From Leptodactylus fallax (taxonomy: Eukaryota > Chordata > Amphibia > Anura > Leptodactylidae): 64,000 bases of DNA. The stretch covers positions 7,050,001 through 7,114,000 of the forward strand of contig CAMRHE010000076.1 of assembly GCA_947044405.1 (NCBI GenBank). The letters run 5' to 3'. The stretch's first letter is position 1; each line of letters opens with the position of its first letter. The notes below the pieces were generated by a model, which was not told the origin of the DNA, did no database searches, and saw only the letters and a program-made list of their open reading frames with translations. Positions 22,597-34,135 of the stretch are shown here, piece by piece. The position numbers and the translations under genes were made by a program.

Positions 22597-23385
22597 TCAG
22601 TTCTCTGTATGTAATGATCTCCGCTTAGGTCGGTGTTGGTTGTACAGCCTAACCGCGGTGGGGAGGAAAGACTTCCGATAGCGCTCCTTCTCACACCTAG
22701 GGTGGAGCAGTCGGCCACTGACAGTACTGCCCAGCGCAATCACAGTCTCATGCATGGGATGGGAGTTATTCTCCCGCATGGAACTCACCACGGACAGTAT
22801 CCTTCTGTCACCCACCACCTGCACTGGGTCCAGTGGGCTCCCCAGGACAGAGCTGGCCCTTCTAATCAGCTTGTCAAGTTTATTTCTGTCCCTGGTTGAT
22901 ATACTGCTCCCCCAGCAGGCCACTCCAAAGAAGATGGCTGATGCCACTACCGAGTTGAAGAAAGTCCTAAGAAGTGCCCCCCGGATTCCAAAGGCTCTCA
23001 GCTTCCTAAGCAGGTAGAGCCTGCTGTGGCCCTTCCTGTACAGGGCCTCCATATGATCTGCCCAGTCCAGCTTATTATTAAGGAGCAGACCCAGGTACTT
23101 ATAGATGTTCACAATCTCGATGCCCGTCCCCAGGATGTCCACTGGTTTTGGAGGGCATCTGCCTTTACGGAAGTCCACCACCATCTCCTTGGTCTTCCCC
23201 GCGTTAATCTTCAGGTGGTTCTGGTGGCACCAGTCCACAAAATCCCGGTTCAGTTCTCTGTACTCCCTGTCATCATCGTCTGTGATGAGTCCTACTATTG
23301 CAGAGTCGTCAGAATACTTCTGTAGGTAGCAGCTGGATGAGTTGCACCTAAAATCAGCAGTGTACAGTGTGAAGAGGAAAGGGCG
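22597..23385 (-). pseudogene. L2 reverse transcriptase, C-terminal segment
   Basis: The open part (from about 23238 down to 22597) encodes the end of the RT and the C-terminal region: the WCHQNHLKINAGKTKEMVVDF segment, the YKYLGLLLNNKLDW thumb-like part, then the C-terminal tail ending PKRRSLHTEN. It continues the upstream segment in another frame. Comparison with the intact copy shows one C missing from a C-run near 23385, which removes the YSDD active-site region from the main frame. Non-functional. Confidence 0.85.
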
Positions 23386-24734
23386 AGAACCGTACCCTGA
23401 GGTGCCCCCGTATTACAGATCACGGTACCTGACACACAGTCTTGGGCTCTCACGTATTGAGGTCGATTTGTGAGGTAGTCTAGGATCCAGTTGGAGAGGT
23501 GGTGGTCCACTCCAGCAAGGCCCAGCTTGTCTCTCAGTAACCTGGGCTGTATGGTGTTAAAAGCACTGGAGAAATCAAAGAACATTATTCTCACCGTGTT
23601 CCCTGGTTTTTCCAGGTGAGACAGAGCCCTGTGCAGAAGGTGGATGATGGCATCATCTACCCCAATGCCCGGTCGATAAGCAAACTGGAGAGGGTCCATA
23701 GCGGGGCTCACTAGAGGGCGAAGATGTGTGAGAACCAATCTCTCTAAGATCTTCATCAAGTGGGATGTCAGTGCTACAGGTCTGTAGTCGTTGAGGTCCA
23801 TAGGGTGAGGTTTCTTTGGAACTGGTACCACACAAGAAGATTTCCATAATTCAGGGACTATTTCCTGCCTCAGGCTCATATTATACATATATGTAATTAT
23901 ACCACACAGCTGGTCCCCACAAGTCTTAATTAGCCTTGCACTGATGTCATCTGGCCCTGCGGCTTTCCTCGCCTTGATCTTTTTCATCTCCTTCCTCACC
24001 TGGGCCCGTGTGAAGGTCAGACTGTGGTCAGATAAAGACAGATTTCTGGATTTACTGGTCTGTTGGGAAGTAGCCACATGGGGTGAATGGGGTGAAGTCA
24101 TTGTGGTGAGGGGAGCTGAAGGACATGCTGGGGTGGGAGGAGCTGGTGTGTGATCAAATCTGTTGAAGAATAGGTTTAGTTCATTAAGCCAGTTAACATC
24201 TGCCTCAATCTGGCAGACCGACTGTTTATGACCCGAAATTGACTTAAGCCCCTCCCAGACCCCCCTTATGTCTTTTCTTTCCATTTGCTTTTCCATTTTT
24301 TCCTTATAACTGGATTTTCCTTGCCTGATTAGATGCCTCAGCTCCTTTTGTACTTCCCTCAACCCCTCCTTGTCTCTTGTCCTGAATGTCATCTTTTTTT
24401 CCTTAAGTAGTGTTTTTATATCAGAGTTAATCCATGGTTTGTTGTTGGAGAAGCACCTCACCACTTTTGTGGGTATTGTGTTGTCCACACAAAAATTAAT
24501 GTAGTCCGTTATGCAGTGTGTGAGTCCTTCTATATCTTCTCCATACGAATCCTGCAAAACTTCCCATGTGGTTGTGTCAAAACAATCCCTCAGAGCCTCA
24601 TCACTCTCCTCGGACCATATCCTCACTGTGCGGGTGACAGCTGGTTCTCTACGTACAAGTGGCTTGTACACAGGTCGGAGATGTACTAGGTTGTGATCCG
24701 ATCTTCCCAGGGGCGGTAGGGCTGATGAGTTATA
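23386..24734 (-). pseudogene. L2 endonuclease-RT linker and RT N-terminal segment
   Basis: This frame is continuous from the junction with the Tc1 element (24734) to about 23385. It begins after the endonuclease SDHN motif and carries the long linker region. The RT fingers and palm start follow (PVPKKPHPMDLNDYRPVAL, DPLQFAYRPGIGVDDAI, FFDFSSAFNTI, GAPQGTVL). The reading frame is then lost at the 1-bp deletion. Residues agree almost completely with the intact copy. Confidence 0.85.
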
Positions 24735-26287
24735 CAGTCATATGAAAAAGTTTGGGCACCCCTATTAATCTTAATCATTTTTAGTTCTAAATATTTGGGT
24801 GTTTGCAACAGCCATTTCAATTTGATATATCTAATAACTGATAGACACAGTAATATTTCAGGATTGAAATGAGGTTTATTGTACTAACAGAAAATGTGCA
24901 ATATGCATTAAACCAAAATTTGACCGGTGCAAAAATTTGGGTACCCTTATCATTTTATTGATTTGAATACTCCTAACTACTTTTACTGACTTACTGAAGC
25001 ACAAAATTGGTTTTGTAACCTCACTGAGCTTTCAACCATAGCCAGGTGTATCCAATCATGAGAAAAGGTATTTAAGTTGGCCAATGCAAGTTGGTCTCCT
25101 ATTTGAATCTCCTCTGAAGAGTGGCATCATGGGCTCCTCAAAACAACTCTCAAATGATCTGAAAACAAAGATTGTCAACATAGTTGTTCAGGGGAAGGAT
25201 ACAAAAAGTTGCTCAGAGATTTAACCTGTCAGTTTCCACTGTGAGGAACATAGTAAGGAAATGGAAGACCACAGGGACAGTTCTTGTTAAGCCCAGAAGT
25301 GGCAGGCCAAGAAAAATATCAGAAAGGCAGAGAAGAAGAATGGTGAGAACAGTCAAGGACAATCCACAGACCACCACAAAGAGCTCAGCATCACTGCTGC
25401 AGATGGTGTCACGTGCACGGTCAACAATACAGCACACTAGCACAAGGAGAAGCATATGGGAGAGTGATGCGAAAGAAGCCGCTGAAAGCACGCCGCAAAC
25501 AGAGTCGCCTGAGGTATGCAAAGCACATTTGGACAAGCCAGCTTCATTTTGGAAGAAGGTCCTGTGGACTGATGAAACAAAGATTGAGTTGTTTGGTCAT
25601 ACAAAAGGCGTTATGCATGGCGCAAAAAAAACACAGCATTCCAAGAAAAACACTGCTACCCACTGTAAAATTTGGTGGAGGTTCCATCATGCTTTGGGGC
25701 GTGTGCCAATGCCGGCACCGGGAATCTGTTAAAGTTGAGGGTCGCATGGATTCAACTCAGTACAGCAGATTCTTGAGAATAATGTACAAGAATCAGTGAC
25801 GAATGAAGTTACGCCGGGGATGGATATTTCAGCAAGACAAGATCAAAACACAGCCCAAACACCAGGCACATGCAGAGGAACAATACAAGTCTGGAATGGC
25901 CACCCAGCCCCAGACCTGAATATCATTGAACACGTGGGATAATTAACGGCGCCACCGGCGACCATCAAACTAACTGAACGGAATGTTTTGTAAAGAGAAT
26001 GGCAAAAATACCCACAGGACCAGGAACGATTAAAAGCTACAGGAACACAGAGCGTTATTGCAAAGGAGGTCTACAAATATAATGTCACTTTCTGTTGAGG
26101 TGCCCTACTTTCACGGCAAATTGGTTTAAGCATATTGCACATTTCTGTAGTACATAACTCATTCAATCCTGAAATATTACTGTGTCCATCAGTTATTAGT
26201 ATATCAAATTGAAATGGTGTTGCAAACACCCAAATATTTAGAACTAAAAATGATTAAGTTATAGGGGTGCCCAAACTTTTTTGACTG
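24735..26287 (+). mobile_element. Tc1-like DNA transposon inserted in the L2 copy
   Basis: A 1553-bp element starting CAGTCATATGAAAAAGTTTG and ending CAAACTTTTTTGACTG, flanked by TA at 24733-24734 and 26288-26289. Inverted repeats of about 200 bp lie at each end (24735-24955 and 26085-26287), the long IR/DR-type arrangement of many vertebrate Tc1 elements. The empty site is present in the intact L2 copy (TA at 58640-58641). The transposase is broken. Confidence 0.95.
25128..25960 (+). pseudogene. Tc1-like transposase, multiple frameshifts
   Basis: The remnant begins with a KQLSNDLKTKIVN-like N terminus near 25140. The helix-turn-helix part follows (VAQRFNLSVSTVRNIVRKWK) and a GRPRKIS motif from about 25205 to 25320. 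The first catalytic region, LWTDETKIELFGH, is at about 25560-25600. The reading frame then switches near 25610-25630 to one with KFGGGSIMLWG. Further on, traces of the second Asp region (WIFQQD) and of a DLN-IEH region appear between 25820 and 25940. It would have catalysed cut-and-paste transposition; several indels make it inactive. Confidence 0.85.
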
Positions 26288-26706
26288 TATGCCTCCCTCA
26301 CGTTGGCAAAGAACAAGTCCAGTGTTTTGTTGTCTCTTGTGTGGCAGGTTACATACTGTGTGAAACTGGAAAGTGTGGATGATGGAGAGGCGTGGTTGAA
26401 ATCGCCAGACACAAGAAGGAGGGCCTGGGGGTGCTGAGACTGTAACTGGCTCAGCGTGGCTTGTAGGACCTCGCAGGCAGCATCAGCTTTCGCAGAGAGG
26501 GGGACATATGCAGCTATCACGATGACATGTGATAGTTCCCTTGGTAGATAGAAAGGTCTCATGCTCACAGCTAATAGTTCAATGTCCTTACAGCAAGTTT
26601 GCTCCTTAATCACAATGTGCCTAGGATTGCACCATCTATTATTCACAAACATTGCCAGCCCCCCTCCTTTCCTCTTACCACTCTCCCTTGTCCTGTCTGC
26701 CCGAAG
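26288..26706 (-). pseudogene. L2 endonuclease segment, 5' side of the Tc1 insertion
   Basis: The frame encodes FVNNRWCNPRHIVIKEQTC, then FYLPRELSHVIVIAAYVP, LLLVSGDFNHASPS and LDLFFANVREAY, then enters the Tc1 terminal repeat. The GDFN catalytic motif of the apurinic-type endonuclease is retained, while the SDH motif lies across the insertion. The N-terminal part of the endonuclease is missing. Confidence 0.85.
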
Positions 26707-28000
26707 GAATCATAGGCGTGTAGGGAGGGAGGATTTCTGCAATGTGCTGAGAACCTGTGACTGCAGCAGTTTGCACAGAATTCTACAGAAACTGGACAGT
26801 TAACCTTTTCATTGCCAATAATCTAATTTTGTTAAGCCTTTTTTGTAAAAGAGTATTGTTTTTTTTGTAATACAGTGTCAGATTGATCTGTGACTGTTCA
26901 GAGTGTCTTACATTCGTTTTACTGACAAAGTCAGTCCAGTTTTTTGGGCAAGAGTTTTATTTTTTTCATTACATACATAAAAAGTGGCATTCTAATGGCA
27001 AAAACATTTAGACATTGTGGTAGTCAGACAAATATCAGTTTGTTAAAGGGGTTAGAGCATTTTAAAATGCGTAAAAGCGAGTGTCAGGGCAGTGTATGGT
27101 TAAACTTCGCTTACTATCCGTTTTTCCATAGACATACATGTCACTTTCACTTTGACATAACTTTGTTTGCCTTAGAGAGCTGGAAATTGGATAGATAGGT
27201 TTTAAGTCATTTTAAGCTCTGGTTTGTAACTAACTTATACAACCCAAATAGAATCTTTGGACCGAATCTTTCGCCCATGTCTAATCATATGTCTCATTTG
27301 TGTCTTTTTCTTCTTGTGGGCCAGTTCTGACCTTTGCCTTAGAGCCCTTTGATTTCTGACTACACCCTAGTAACAGTGCGCATAGTTCAGCTCTGTTTGT
27401 GTGCTGTATGCTATGTGACATAGCCAAGACAGACTTCTTCTTCTCCAGCTGACCTGTATTTCACCTAAGAATATCTTCCTAACCACAGTTTATCGCATAT
27501 TACACATGTTTCGACTTTAAATTCCCCAAAATGTCCATTTGATATCGGCGAGCCACCACAATACCGATGACATATGTAATCAGCTATATAAATGCATTAC
27601 ATTGCCTGAAATCATTATCTAATTTGGGTTAAGAAAAAAAAAAAAGAAATTAGTGAGAATGGATGTTCGAGGTCATCCACAATGAAAGCCGCATACGCTG
27701 ATTGGGGCAGCTATTATGGGCTTCACTGTTTAATGTCAACCACAGTGACGAATGGATCAATATTATTAATATTAAAGGAGTTATCCAGGGTTTAAAAAAA
27801 TCTTACTGGTCCATTCCCTGAACTGGTTAAGCTTTATTACTAATATACACCCCGGTCCCTGTTTACTGATACCAGTGAGGAGAGCAGCGGAGGAGGCCAG
27901 TACTCTCGTTCCTCGGTCTCTCCTGCAGCCATTCCAACTTTCACTGATGTCACTAAGTCTCCTCTATATGGGCCACCGATCCATTGAGTAGACTAGAAAC
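26707..28000. other. Non-coding DNA with a possible MITE end
   Basis: No gene. Near 27774 TTAAAGGAGTTATCCAGGGT resembles the left end of a TTAA-flanked MITE, but I could not find its partner. Near 27640 there is an A-run. Confidence 0.45.
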
Positions 28001-28495
28001 GGTCATGTGACTAAGAGTCTAAGAATTTTGCCACCCCATCTTCAATTGTCTTCCACAAAGGTAATAAAACAGGTATATATTAGTAATTAAGTTTAATCAC
28101 TGTAGGGAATGCTCTGGCACAGAAATTTTTTTCTCTAGCCCCCACTGTCCCCAAGCAATCAATGCTGTTAGTTTTGGTTCCTGATATACTATTTAGGCTC
28201 TGTACTGTCAAGAGGGCAGGGTCAGGCAGGAGCAGGCAAGGGGTGTGATTCTGAGCTCTGACACTGGCTGCCTCTGATTGGAGATCTAAATCACACCCCC
28301 CTGCCTGACCCCTCCCACCTGACATTACAGAGCTTAAATCACTCATCAGGCACCAAAACTAACTGTGTTTGTTGCTCTGGAACAGCGGGGGCTAGAGAGA
28401 AAATTTCAGCTGCGCTGGAAACAGTGGAGCAGCGTCTATTAACAGATGCTAAGAATTAGAATTGGTGGAGGTGGTGAAAGGTCCTTTTTAATGAG
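28001..28495. repeat. Decayed copy of the 46.7-kb MITE family
   Basis: The right end (ATTGGTGGAGGTGGTGAAAG, then TTTTTAATG) and interior phrases (TCTAGCCCCCACTGTCC, TTTAGGCTCTGTACTGTC) match the element at 46711-47093. The left end is not clear. A 28200-28340 segment has mirrored GGCAGGGTCAGGCAGG and CCTGCCTGACCCC, so the interior can fold back. Confidence 0.5.
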
Positions 28496-29766
28496 CTATT
28501 CGAGGAGGCCTCCAGAGATCACAGATATATCATTGCTTACTGACAGTAGTCATGTCTTATTAAAAAAAAAAAATTGAATCCTGTTTTTAATTCATTCTTC
28601 AAATATGTGGACTGCAGATATATGAGACAGACCTGTAGGTCTGTTCATCCTTAGCTTTTTTATTCATGACTATGGCCCCATGTGCACACACTGTTGTTAT
28701 AGCTGCACAGGTATGCATATACTTCTGTGTAAACCCTACTGCACCTCTGTATGTTATTGATTCCATACACTATCTGATAAAGCTATAGGAGAGACAAAGG
28801 TAGTAACCATGGCCCATTGTGCACCTGGTCATCTAAATAACTGGAGAACATGCGTGGCATCTCCTCTTAGCACTCCAGTTCACAGGATCACTAGGGGTCC
28901 CAATGGTTAGTGTCACTCATCAGAAAGCCCTTTTAACCCTTTTTTTTGTAAACAAAGAACTTGTTGCCATATATTAATGTGCTCCCTAAGGCTATGTCCA
29001 CCTTTCTAACCATTTTATCTGTCTAATGAGGAAAATGAGGCAACTTGCACCTATACATCTCCATGGCAACAGACTACAAACAAACTCTATGTAGTCTGGA
29101 CCAGAATTTTTACTCCTTTCCATCTGACCTCCATTTGATCCTTACATATATAATTTGGTGGACAAATTGTGAATATAACTGCAGGATGAGACTAGACATT
29201 GTTTGTTACCATGGAGAGCTGTAGACACAAAACAATAGGGATTTTTTTAAAGTTTAACTATTTGAAAAACTACTTTGATGATAGATATGCAAAGCCATAC
29301 AGTATACAGGTGTTTTTCAAAGATTCTACCATCAGCATGGTTGTTGCACCTGTGAGTATAACCCGCTCCAGATCTTTCCAAAGTAGAAAATGAAGAAATT
29401 ATTAAACATGTTCATCATAGGAAAAAATAAAATCCAGATGGCTGTAGACACGACACAACGCTGGATGACCTATCACTGAGAACAACAAGGCAGAGAGATT
29501 CTTATAATACAATAAGTGTTCTGGCAGGGAGGTGCACTTCTTATTATTACAGACAATTTCCTGAGAAAATTCACAGACTATCTTTAGATTAACCGTTAAA
29601 AGTTCTCTGCTTCTTTTTGATTCTAGGAGTCAGACATATTGTACCTGTGATAGAAGGGGTTATATATGGTTAGAAAAAAAGTATCTTCTTTTTTTTTTTT
29701 TTTTTCTTTCAGAAACAGCACCACATCTGTCCATAGGCTGTCTCTGGTATTGCAGCTTATCCCAGT
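28496..29766. other. Non-coding DNA, no gene seen
   Basis: Homopolymer A and T runs (28560, 29690) and otherwise unremarkable AT-rich sequence. Confidence 0.5.
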
Positions 29767-30960
29767 TTAACCCTTTAAGGACGCAGAGTACTTTGTACGA
29801 TAATGCTCGGCAACTTTTTTCATATTTCCAAAATTCATAACTTTGTTATTTTTCTGTCAACATAGCTATCGGAGGGCTTATTCTTTGAGAACTTTCATTT
29901 TTCACCATTTTGGGGTACATGTAATGTTTTGATTTGCTTTTATTAAGGTTTTTGGTGGTCCGTGAGAAAAAAAAAACTAAATTCTATTATTATTTTTTGC
30001 ATTTTGTTTTCCGGTGTTCACTCTTCATTAATAATGATATGGCAGCTTTGTCTGGGGGGTCATTACGATTATGGCGATACCAGATTTATATTTTGGTTTT
30101 ATTCTGTTTTACCGCTTTTACAAATAAAACGTCACTTATTGTAAATGAACGATTTTCCTGGGGTCACCGTATTCTGACGCCAATAACTTTTTAACTGTTT
30201 TGTTGATGGAGATATGTCAGGGCTCTGTATTTGTGAGGCAAGTTGGAGTTTTTATTGGTGCCATATTGGAACCATTGCTTTGACTTTTTGATCAGTTTTT
30301 ATTGCTATTTTTTAGGAAAATACGATAATGTGCGCATTGTGTTATATTTTATTTTTTCAGAATTTTTGGATAGTGGAGACTTATATGCACATGGGGATAC
30401 CTAACATGTTTGTTTGTTTTTTTTGTTTATGTTTCGTGTTTTTAATTAAAAGGTGGGTTTTTAAAACTTTTTTTTATATGAACCTGGGATCTCTGATCCC
30501 CAGTGCCATGTAATTAGATATTGCCACTGCAATTTATAGTACTTCAGAACATCGCACATAGGCTCACTACGGGTGGTGGAGATAGGCAATCAAGAAGTTG
30601 CTGCTTGGACTTCTGGCTACCATCGCGTAACCACTTCCTACACCGCACCGTACTAATATGCCATGCTGAGCGTATAGTTAATGCTCGGCGCCGTAATAGT
30701 ATGACACTGTAATGCCACCAGCACCAGAGCTGTGTCTGCAGCATTACTTCTGACACTCAGCTGTACTGTTCAGTCGAGGTCCGGAACTAGCAGATTAATG
30801 CCTTGGATGCTGTGATCAATAGCGATCACAGCATCTGGGGGTTTTGGGGGCAAGATCACCCCTTCGCCACGCCTAGGATTCCCTGCGATCAGATATACTT
30901 ATCTATTAACTATACGCTCAGCACGACATAATAGTATGGCGCAGAGTGGGAAGGGGTTAA
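29767..30960. mobile_element. piggyBac-type non-autonomous element (1.2 kb)
   Basis: TTAA at 29767-29770 is followed by CCCTTTAAGGACGC. At the other end AGTGGGAAGGGG precedes TTAA at 30957-30960. TTAA targets with CCCTT/CCCYTT termini are the hallmark of piggyBac-like elements (family knowledge). The interior is T-rich with no transposase, so it would depend on an enzyme from elsewhere. The hydrophobic-looking frames at 29934-30194 and 30328-30513 come from T-rich sequence and are not credible genes. Confidence 0.6.
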
Positions 30961-31344
30961 GCGAGTGAGGCAGATTTGCAATATCAGACACAGCCTTTGG
31001 ACAGAAGTGGTGCTGTTTGTAGAGACAAGGCAGAAACTTTTTTTTAATCTTTAGAGTGGTTTCACTAAAAGCATTTTTTGGAAAAACATAAGGGTTTTTC
31101 CTGGCATTTTTTCCAGTTTTATTTTTCTCTCAAAGTACTCTGCATCCAGATGTTAACAAAATCAATAGGGAGATATAAAAGTCACTACAAACAATTTAGT
31201 GTGTTTCAGTTTGGGCCACTTTTCTTCACTTTTGGTGTGGGGCCTTTTTTCAGGCATTGTCCCAAAAACTTTTGGAAAAAAAAAGAACGAAATTCATGCT
31301 GCTTTTGCAAGCTAAAATGTGCATAAAAACACAGTGAAACCTTT
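30961..31344. other. Non-coding DNA, no gene seen
   Basis: AT-rich; nothing recognised. Confidence 0.5.
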
Positions 31345-31653
31345 TTAATGGGGTTGTCCATGAAGTTTAATTTTACTTATTTCCTACAGGGATTTTTTTT
31401 CAAGCTGGTCCTTGGGGTTCCAGGCTGGATCCAATCCTTGGTCACGTGGTCGGAACCTGCACCCAGCACCCTGATCACTCCACCTTTTCCCTCCTCTCCT
31501 GTTTTCACACGTAGTTATCTGTGCAATGAGGGCTAGGGGCTGGTACCAAACTATATGACCTGGAGTTGGATCCAGCCCAGAACTCCCAGGTCCACCTTGA
31601 AAACATCCCCAGAAGAAGTAAGTAAAATAAAACTCCCTGGACAACCCCTTTAA
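31345..31653. mobile_element. T2/Kolobok-type MITE (309 bp)
   Basis: TTAA at each end. The terminal inverted repeat of about 40 bp is GGGGTTGTCCATGAAGTTTA on the left against CTCCCTGGACAACCCCTTTA on the right. TTAAAGGRR-like ends define Xenopus T2 MITEs (recalled). No coding capacity. Confidence 0.75.
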
Positions 31654-32098
31654 GGCAACCACCCACATTTGCATTGAAAAGTGGTCTTTGAGAGTTACAG
31701 CATGGCCACTACACAGTGTACGGAGCCATTCGGAGTCTTACAGGGTCTATACACAGTGCAGATATAAGCTGATCAGCAACACTATGACCATTGAAATCTG
31801 TTTTTAGGGGTCATAAGATGTGATCTGCCATACAGTGTGCAGGAATATGTTGGAGCAATAGAAATAATGTTAAAAAAAGTGAAACAGTAGTTAAGTTCAC
31901 TCCAAAAATAAGTTTTTTTGGGGAAAGGTGCTTGTCCATGGTTTTTTATACGCATGTGGTGGTTATATTGCAGAAATCAATGGTTTTATAGAAAAATTAG
32001 CCAATTTTGGTGATTTGAAAGTGCTACAGGCTTGTTGTTTGGGAGACAAATTTGTGGCTGGGAGCCTCTTGAAAAGTGATGAAGAATTGGCTTTTCCT
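31654..32098. other. Non-coding DNA, no gene seen
   Basis: No supported feature between two MITEs. Confidence 0.5.
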
Positions 32099-32471
32099 TT
32101 AAAGAGGTTGTCCAGGAATTGGAGCAACCCATGTGGCTGGCGAGAGGTGTAAAGTAAAAAATAAATAAATTAAAAAGCATACTCATCTGTCCCCAGTGCT
32201 CCGTTGTCCGCTGCCAGTGTCCATTCAGTCTCATGCCGGCGCCTCCTTGCTGGGAGTCCTGCACTTCATGTGACCGTGAAGACCAATTAGGTACAGGATT
32301 TCCAGAAATGAGGCGCCGCCATGAGACCAAACAGACACAGGCAGGGGACAACGGGGTGCTGGGGACAGGTGAGTATGCTTTTTAATTTTTTTTATTTTTT
32401 ATTTTCTTATTTTTACACCTCCCTGGCGGCCGCCACAGTGGTTGCTCCAGTTAATAGACAACCTCTTTTAA
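32099..32471. mobile_element. T2/Kolobok-type MITE (373 bp)
   Basis: The left end TTAAAGAGGTTGTCCAGGAA faces the right end AGACAACCTCTTTTAA, with TTAA on both sides. Inner sequence also mirrors: GGAGCAACC near the left and GGTTGCTCC near the right. GTGGCTGGCGAGAGGTGTAA on the left also mirrors TTACACCTCCCTGGCGGC on the right. Confidence 0.8.
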
Positions 32472-32644
32472 GGGGTTGTCTGGGCCAAATTTTTCTATGG
32501 TCACTTCACTGGTCCCCTCATACAGTGGTCTCTTCACTGGTCCCCCATACTGTATGGGGAACAGTGATGGGGTCATTATATTGTGTGGGAGCAGTGATGG
32601 GGGCTAACATTCTGTGGAGGGGACATTAAACTGTGTGGGGCATA
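32472..32644. repeat. Fragment with repeated CACTGGTCCCC phrases
   Basis: Starts at a shared TTAA with GGGGTTGTCTGGG, another T2-like end whose partner is not found. It contains short imperfect repeats (GTCTCTTCACTGGTCCCC) and is interrupted by the two MITEs that follow. Confidence 0.4.
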
Positions 32645-32989
32645 TTAAAGGGGTTGTCCAGGATTAATCTTTTTTATGGCCTATGCTTAGGATAGGCCAT
32701 AAATACCTGATCAGTAGGGGACTGACACACGGCCCCATCAGCTGTTCGGAGCCACTTCCGGTGCCCATTCTGTACACAACACAGGGACGGAAGCAGAAAG
32801 CTCCATCCGCTGTATAGCAGCCCGGCGCCTTCACTGCAGCTCAGCTCCTACTGACTTCAATTAGTGCTGAGATACAGTGAAGGTTCCCAGCGTACAGCTG
32901 ATTGGTCTGGGGTCGGCCCCCAATAGATCAGGTATCTATGGCCTATCCTGAGGATAAACCATAACAAATTATGCATGGACAACCTTTAA
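32645..32989. mobile_element. T2/Kolobok-type MITE (345 bp)
   Basis: TTAAAGGGGTTGTCCAGGAT at the left and GGACAACCTTTAA at the right, with TTAA on both sides. The GGCCTATGCTTAGGATAGGC block near the left is mirrored by GGCCTATCCTGAGGATAAAC near the right. No coding sequence. Confidence 0.85.
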
Positions 32990-33012
32990 TATACCCCCTA
33001 ATGCGCCACACT

Positions 33013-33397
33013 TTAAAGAGGTTGTCCAGTATAATTTTTTTCTTTTTTATAATTAGTAGGTGAATCCCACCTACCCCCCAAAAAACAAAACAAAAAACAT
33101 ACTCACCTGTACCCAGTGTCCTCCCAGCACGGTCTAGTCCCACAGCTCCTCTTCTTTTTGCTGGAAGTCCTCACTGGCTGTGACATCCCAGGTCCCTTCC
33201 CTTAGGCCGCTGATTGGCCTCAGGGGTCACGTGCTGAGGTTACTTCAGCTGGAAGAAAACAACAGAACTGCAGGACTGAACCGCGCTGGGAGACACTGGG
33301 GACAGGAGAGAAAGATTGGGGTTTTTTTTTGTTTTGTTTTTTTTTGCCTGCCCCGGCGTAGTTAAAAATAAAACGTTATCCTGCACAACCCGTTTAA
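33013..33397. mobile_element. T2/Kolobok-type MITE (385 bp)
   Basis: TTAAAGAGGTTGTCCAGT at the left and ATCCTGCACAACCCGTTTAA at the right, with TTAA on both sides. The interior has A-run and T-run mirrored stretches near each end. Confidence 0.75.
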
Positions 33398-34135
33398 TAT
33401 CCCCCAGGCTATTGGCCTCCATTACTGCCCCCCAACAATATAATGGCCCCATCAATGGTCCCCATACAGTATAGGGGACCAGTGAAGGAGCTACTGTATG
33501 GCGTATAAGTTCCACAGTGGCCCCCACACAATATTATAAGCTCCCAACAGCCCATTCCGCTTCGGTGCTATTATTATACTCTCAGACCCTCAGATCCCAG
33601 AGTATAATAATCGGAGGCCCAGGGAAGGTGATTAAAAATAACAAACTCTCATACTCACCTTGCCTTACCTTTCCTTGGCATCCTCGCTCCATCCTGCCGT
33701 CTTCAGCATCTTCACCCTCTTCCGACGTTGCTGCTGAGGCCTGTGATGGGTTCTCAGCGGTCACGTGAGGGCGCACTGACGTCATTACACGGCCACGCCC
33801 CATGTGACCATTGGGGCCTAATCACAGGCCTCAGTCACATGACGGAGGAGCGCCGGAGAGATCGCTGTGCCCAGGAGAGGTGAGAATATGTATTTATTAT
33901 TTTCAGTCAACTCTCCTGGGTTGCCATCTATTGGAAAGGGGCCTGCAATATGCCAGGCCCCTTTCTAATAACAGTATGTATAGCGGTCGGGGAACCAGGC
34001 TGAGACGTTCTGTACTTTAACTGTGCAATACAGTTGGCGATGGCATTTATTTGTTTTTGCTATAAACTGAACAATTTGGAATATTCCGGTCAAACCTGGT
34101 TTGTGACATATCAGTTCACCCATCTTTAGTGTTTA
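33398..34135. repeat. Composite palindromic repeat with hairpins
   Basis: At 33565-33612 an ATTATTATACTC arm faces a GAGTATAATAAT arm across a decayed loop, followed by GGCCCAGGGAAGGTG. About 300 bp later GAGAGGTGAGAATA, then CTCTCCTGGG, mirrors this. The right-hand hairpin position instead holds a different hairpin (GAAAGGGGCCTG facing CAGGCCCCTTTC, about 33935-33973). The right end, CAGTTCACCCATCTTTAG, matches the GATGARYGAAC-like family. Confidence 0.55.

Larger units (their letters stand above)
22386..26706 (-). mobile_element. L2-type LINE, 5'-truncated, split by a Tc1-like element
   Basis: Reading on the minus strand, the element starts inside the endonuclease domain at 26706 and ends at an AAT/ATT trinucleotide tail (22386-22413). 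It is nearly identical to the full-length copy at 57663-60974. Homology stops at 26706 next to CCCGAAGGA, so it is 5' truncated as is usual for LINEs. A Tc1-like element sits at 24735-26287 between two copies of TA. Endonuclease and reverse transcriptase coding is present but broken by the insertion and by a 1-bp deletion near 23385. Assignment to the L2/CR1-Jockey group is from the protein pattern recalled for fish and frog L2 elements. Confidence 0.9.

Noticed and set aside
25213..25536. Antisense frame over the Tc1 transposase
   Set aside because: It is a shadow of the degenerate transposase on the other strand.
29934..30513. Hydrophobic frames resembling membrane proteins
   Set aside because: They come from T-rich interior sequence of a TTAA-flanked repeat, which makes Phe/Leu-rich peptides by chance.
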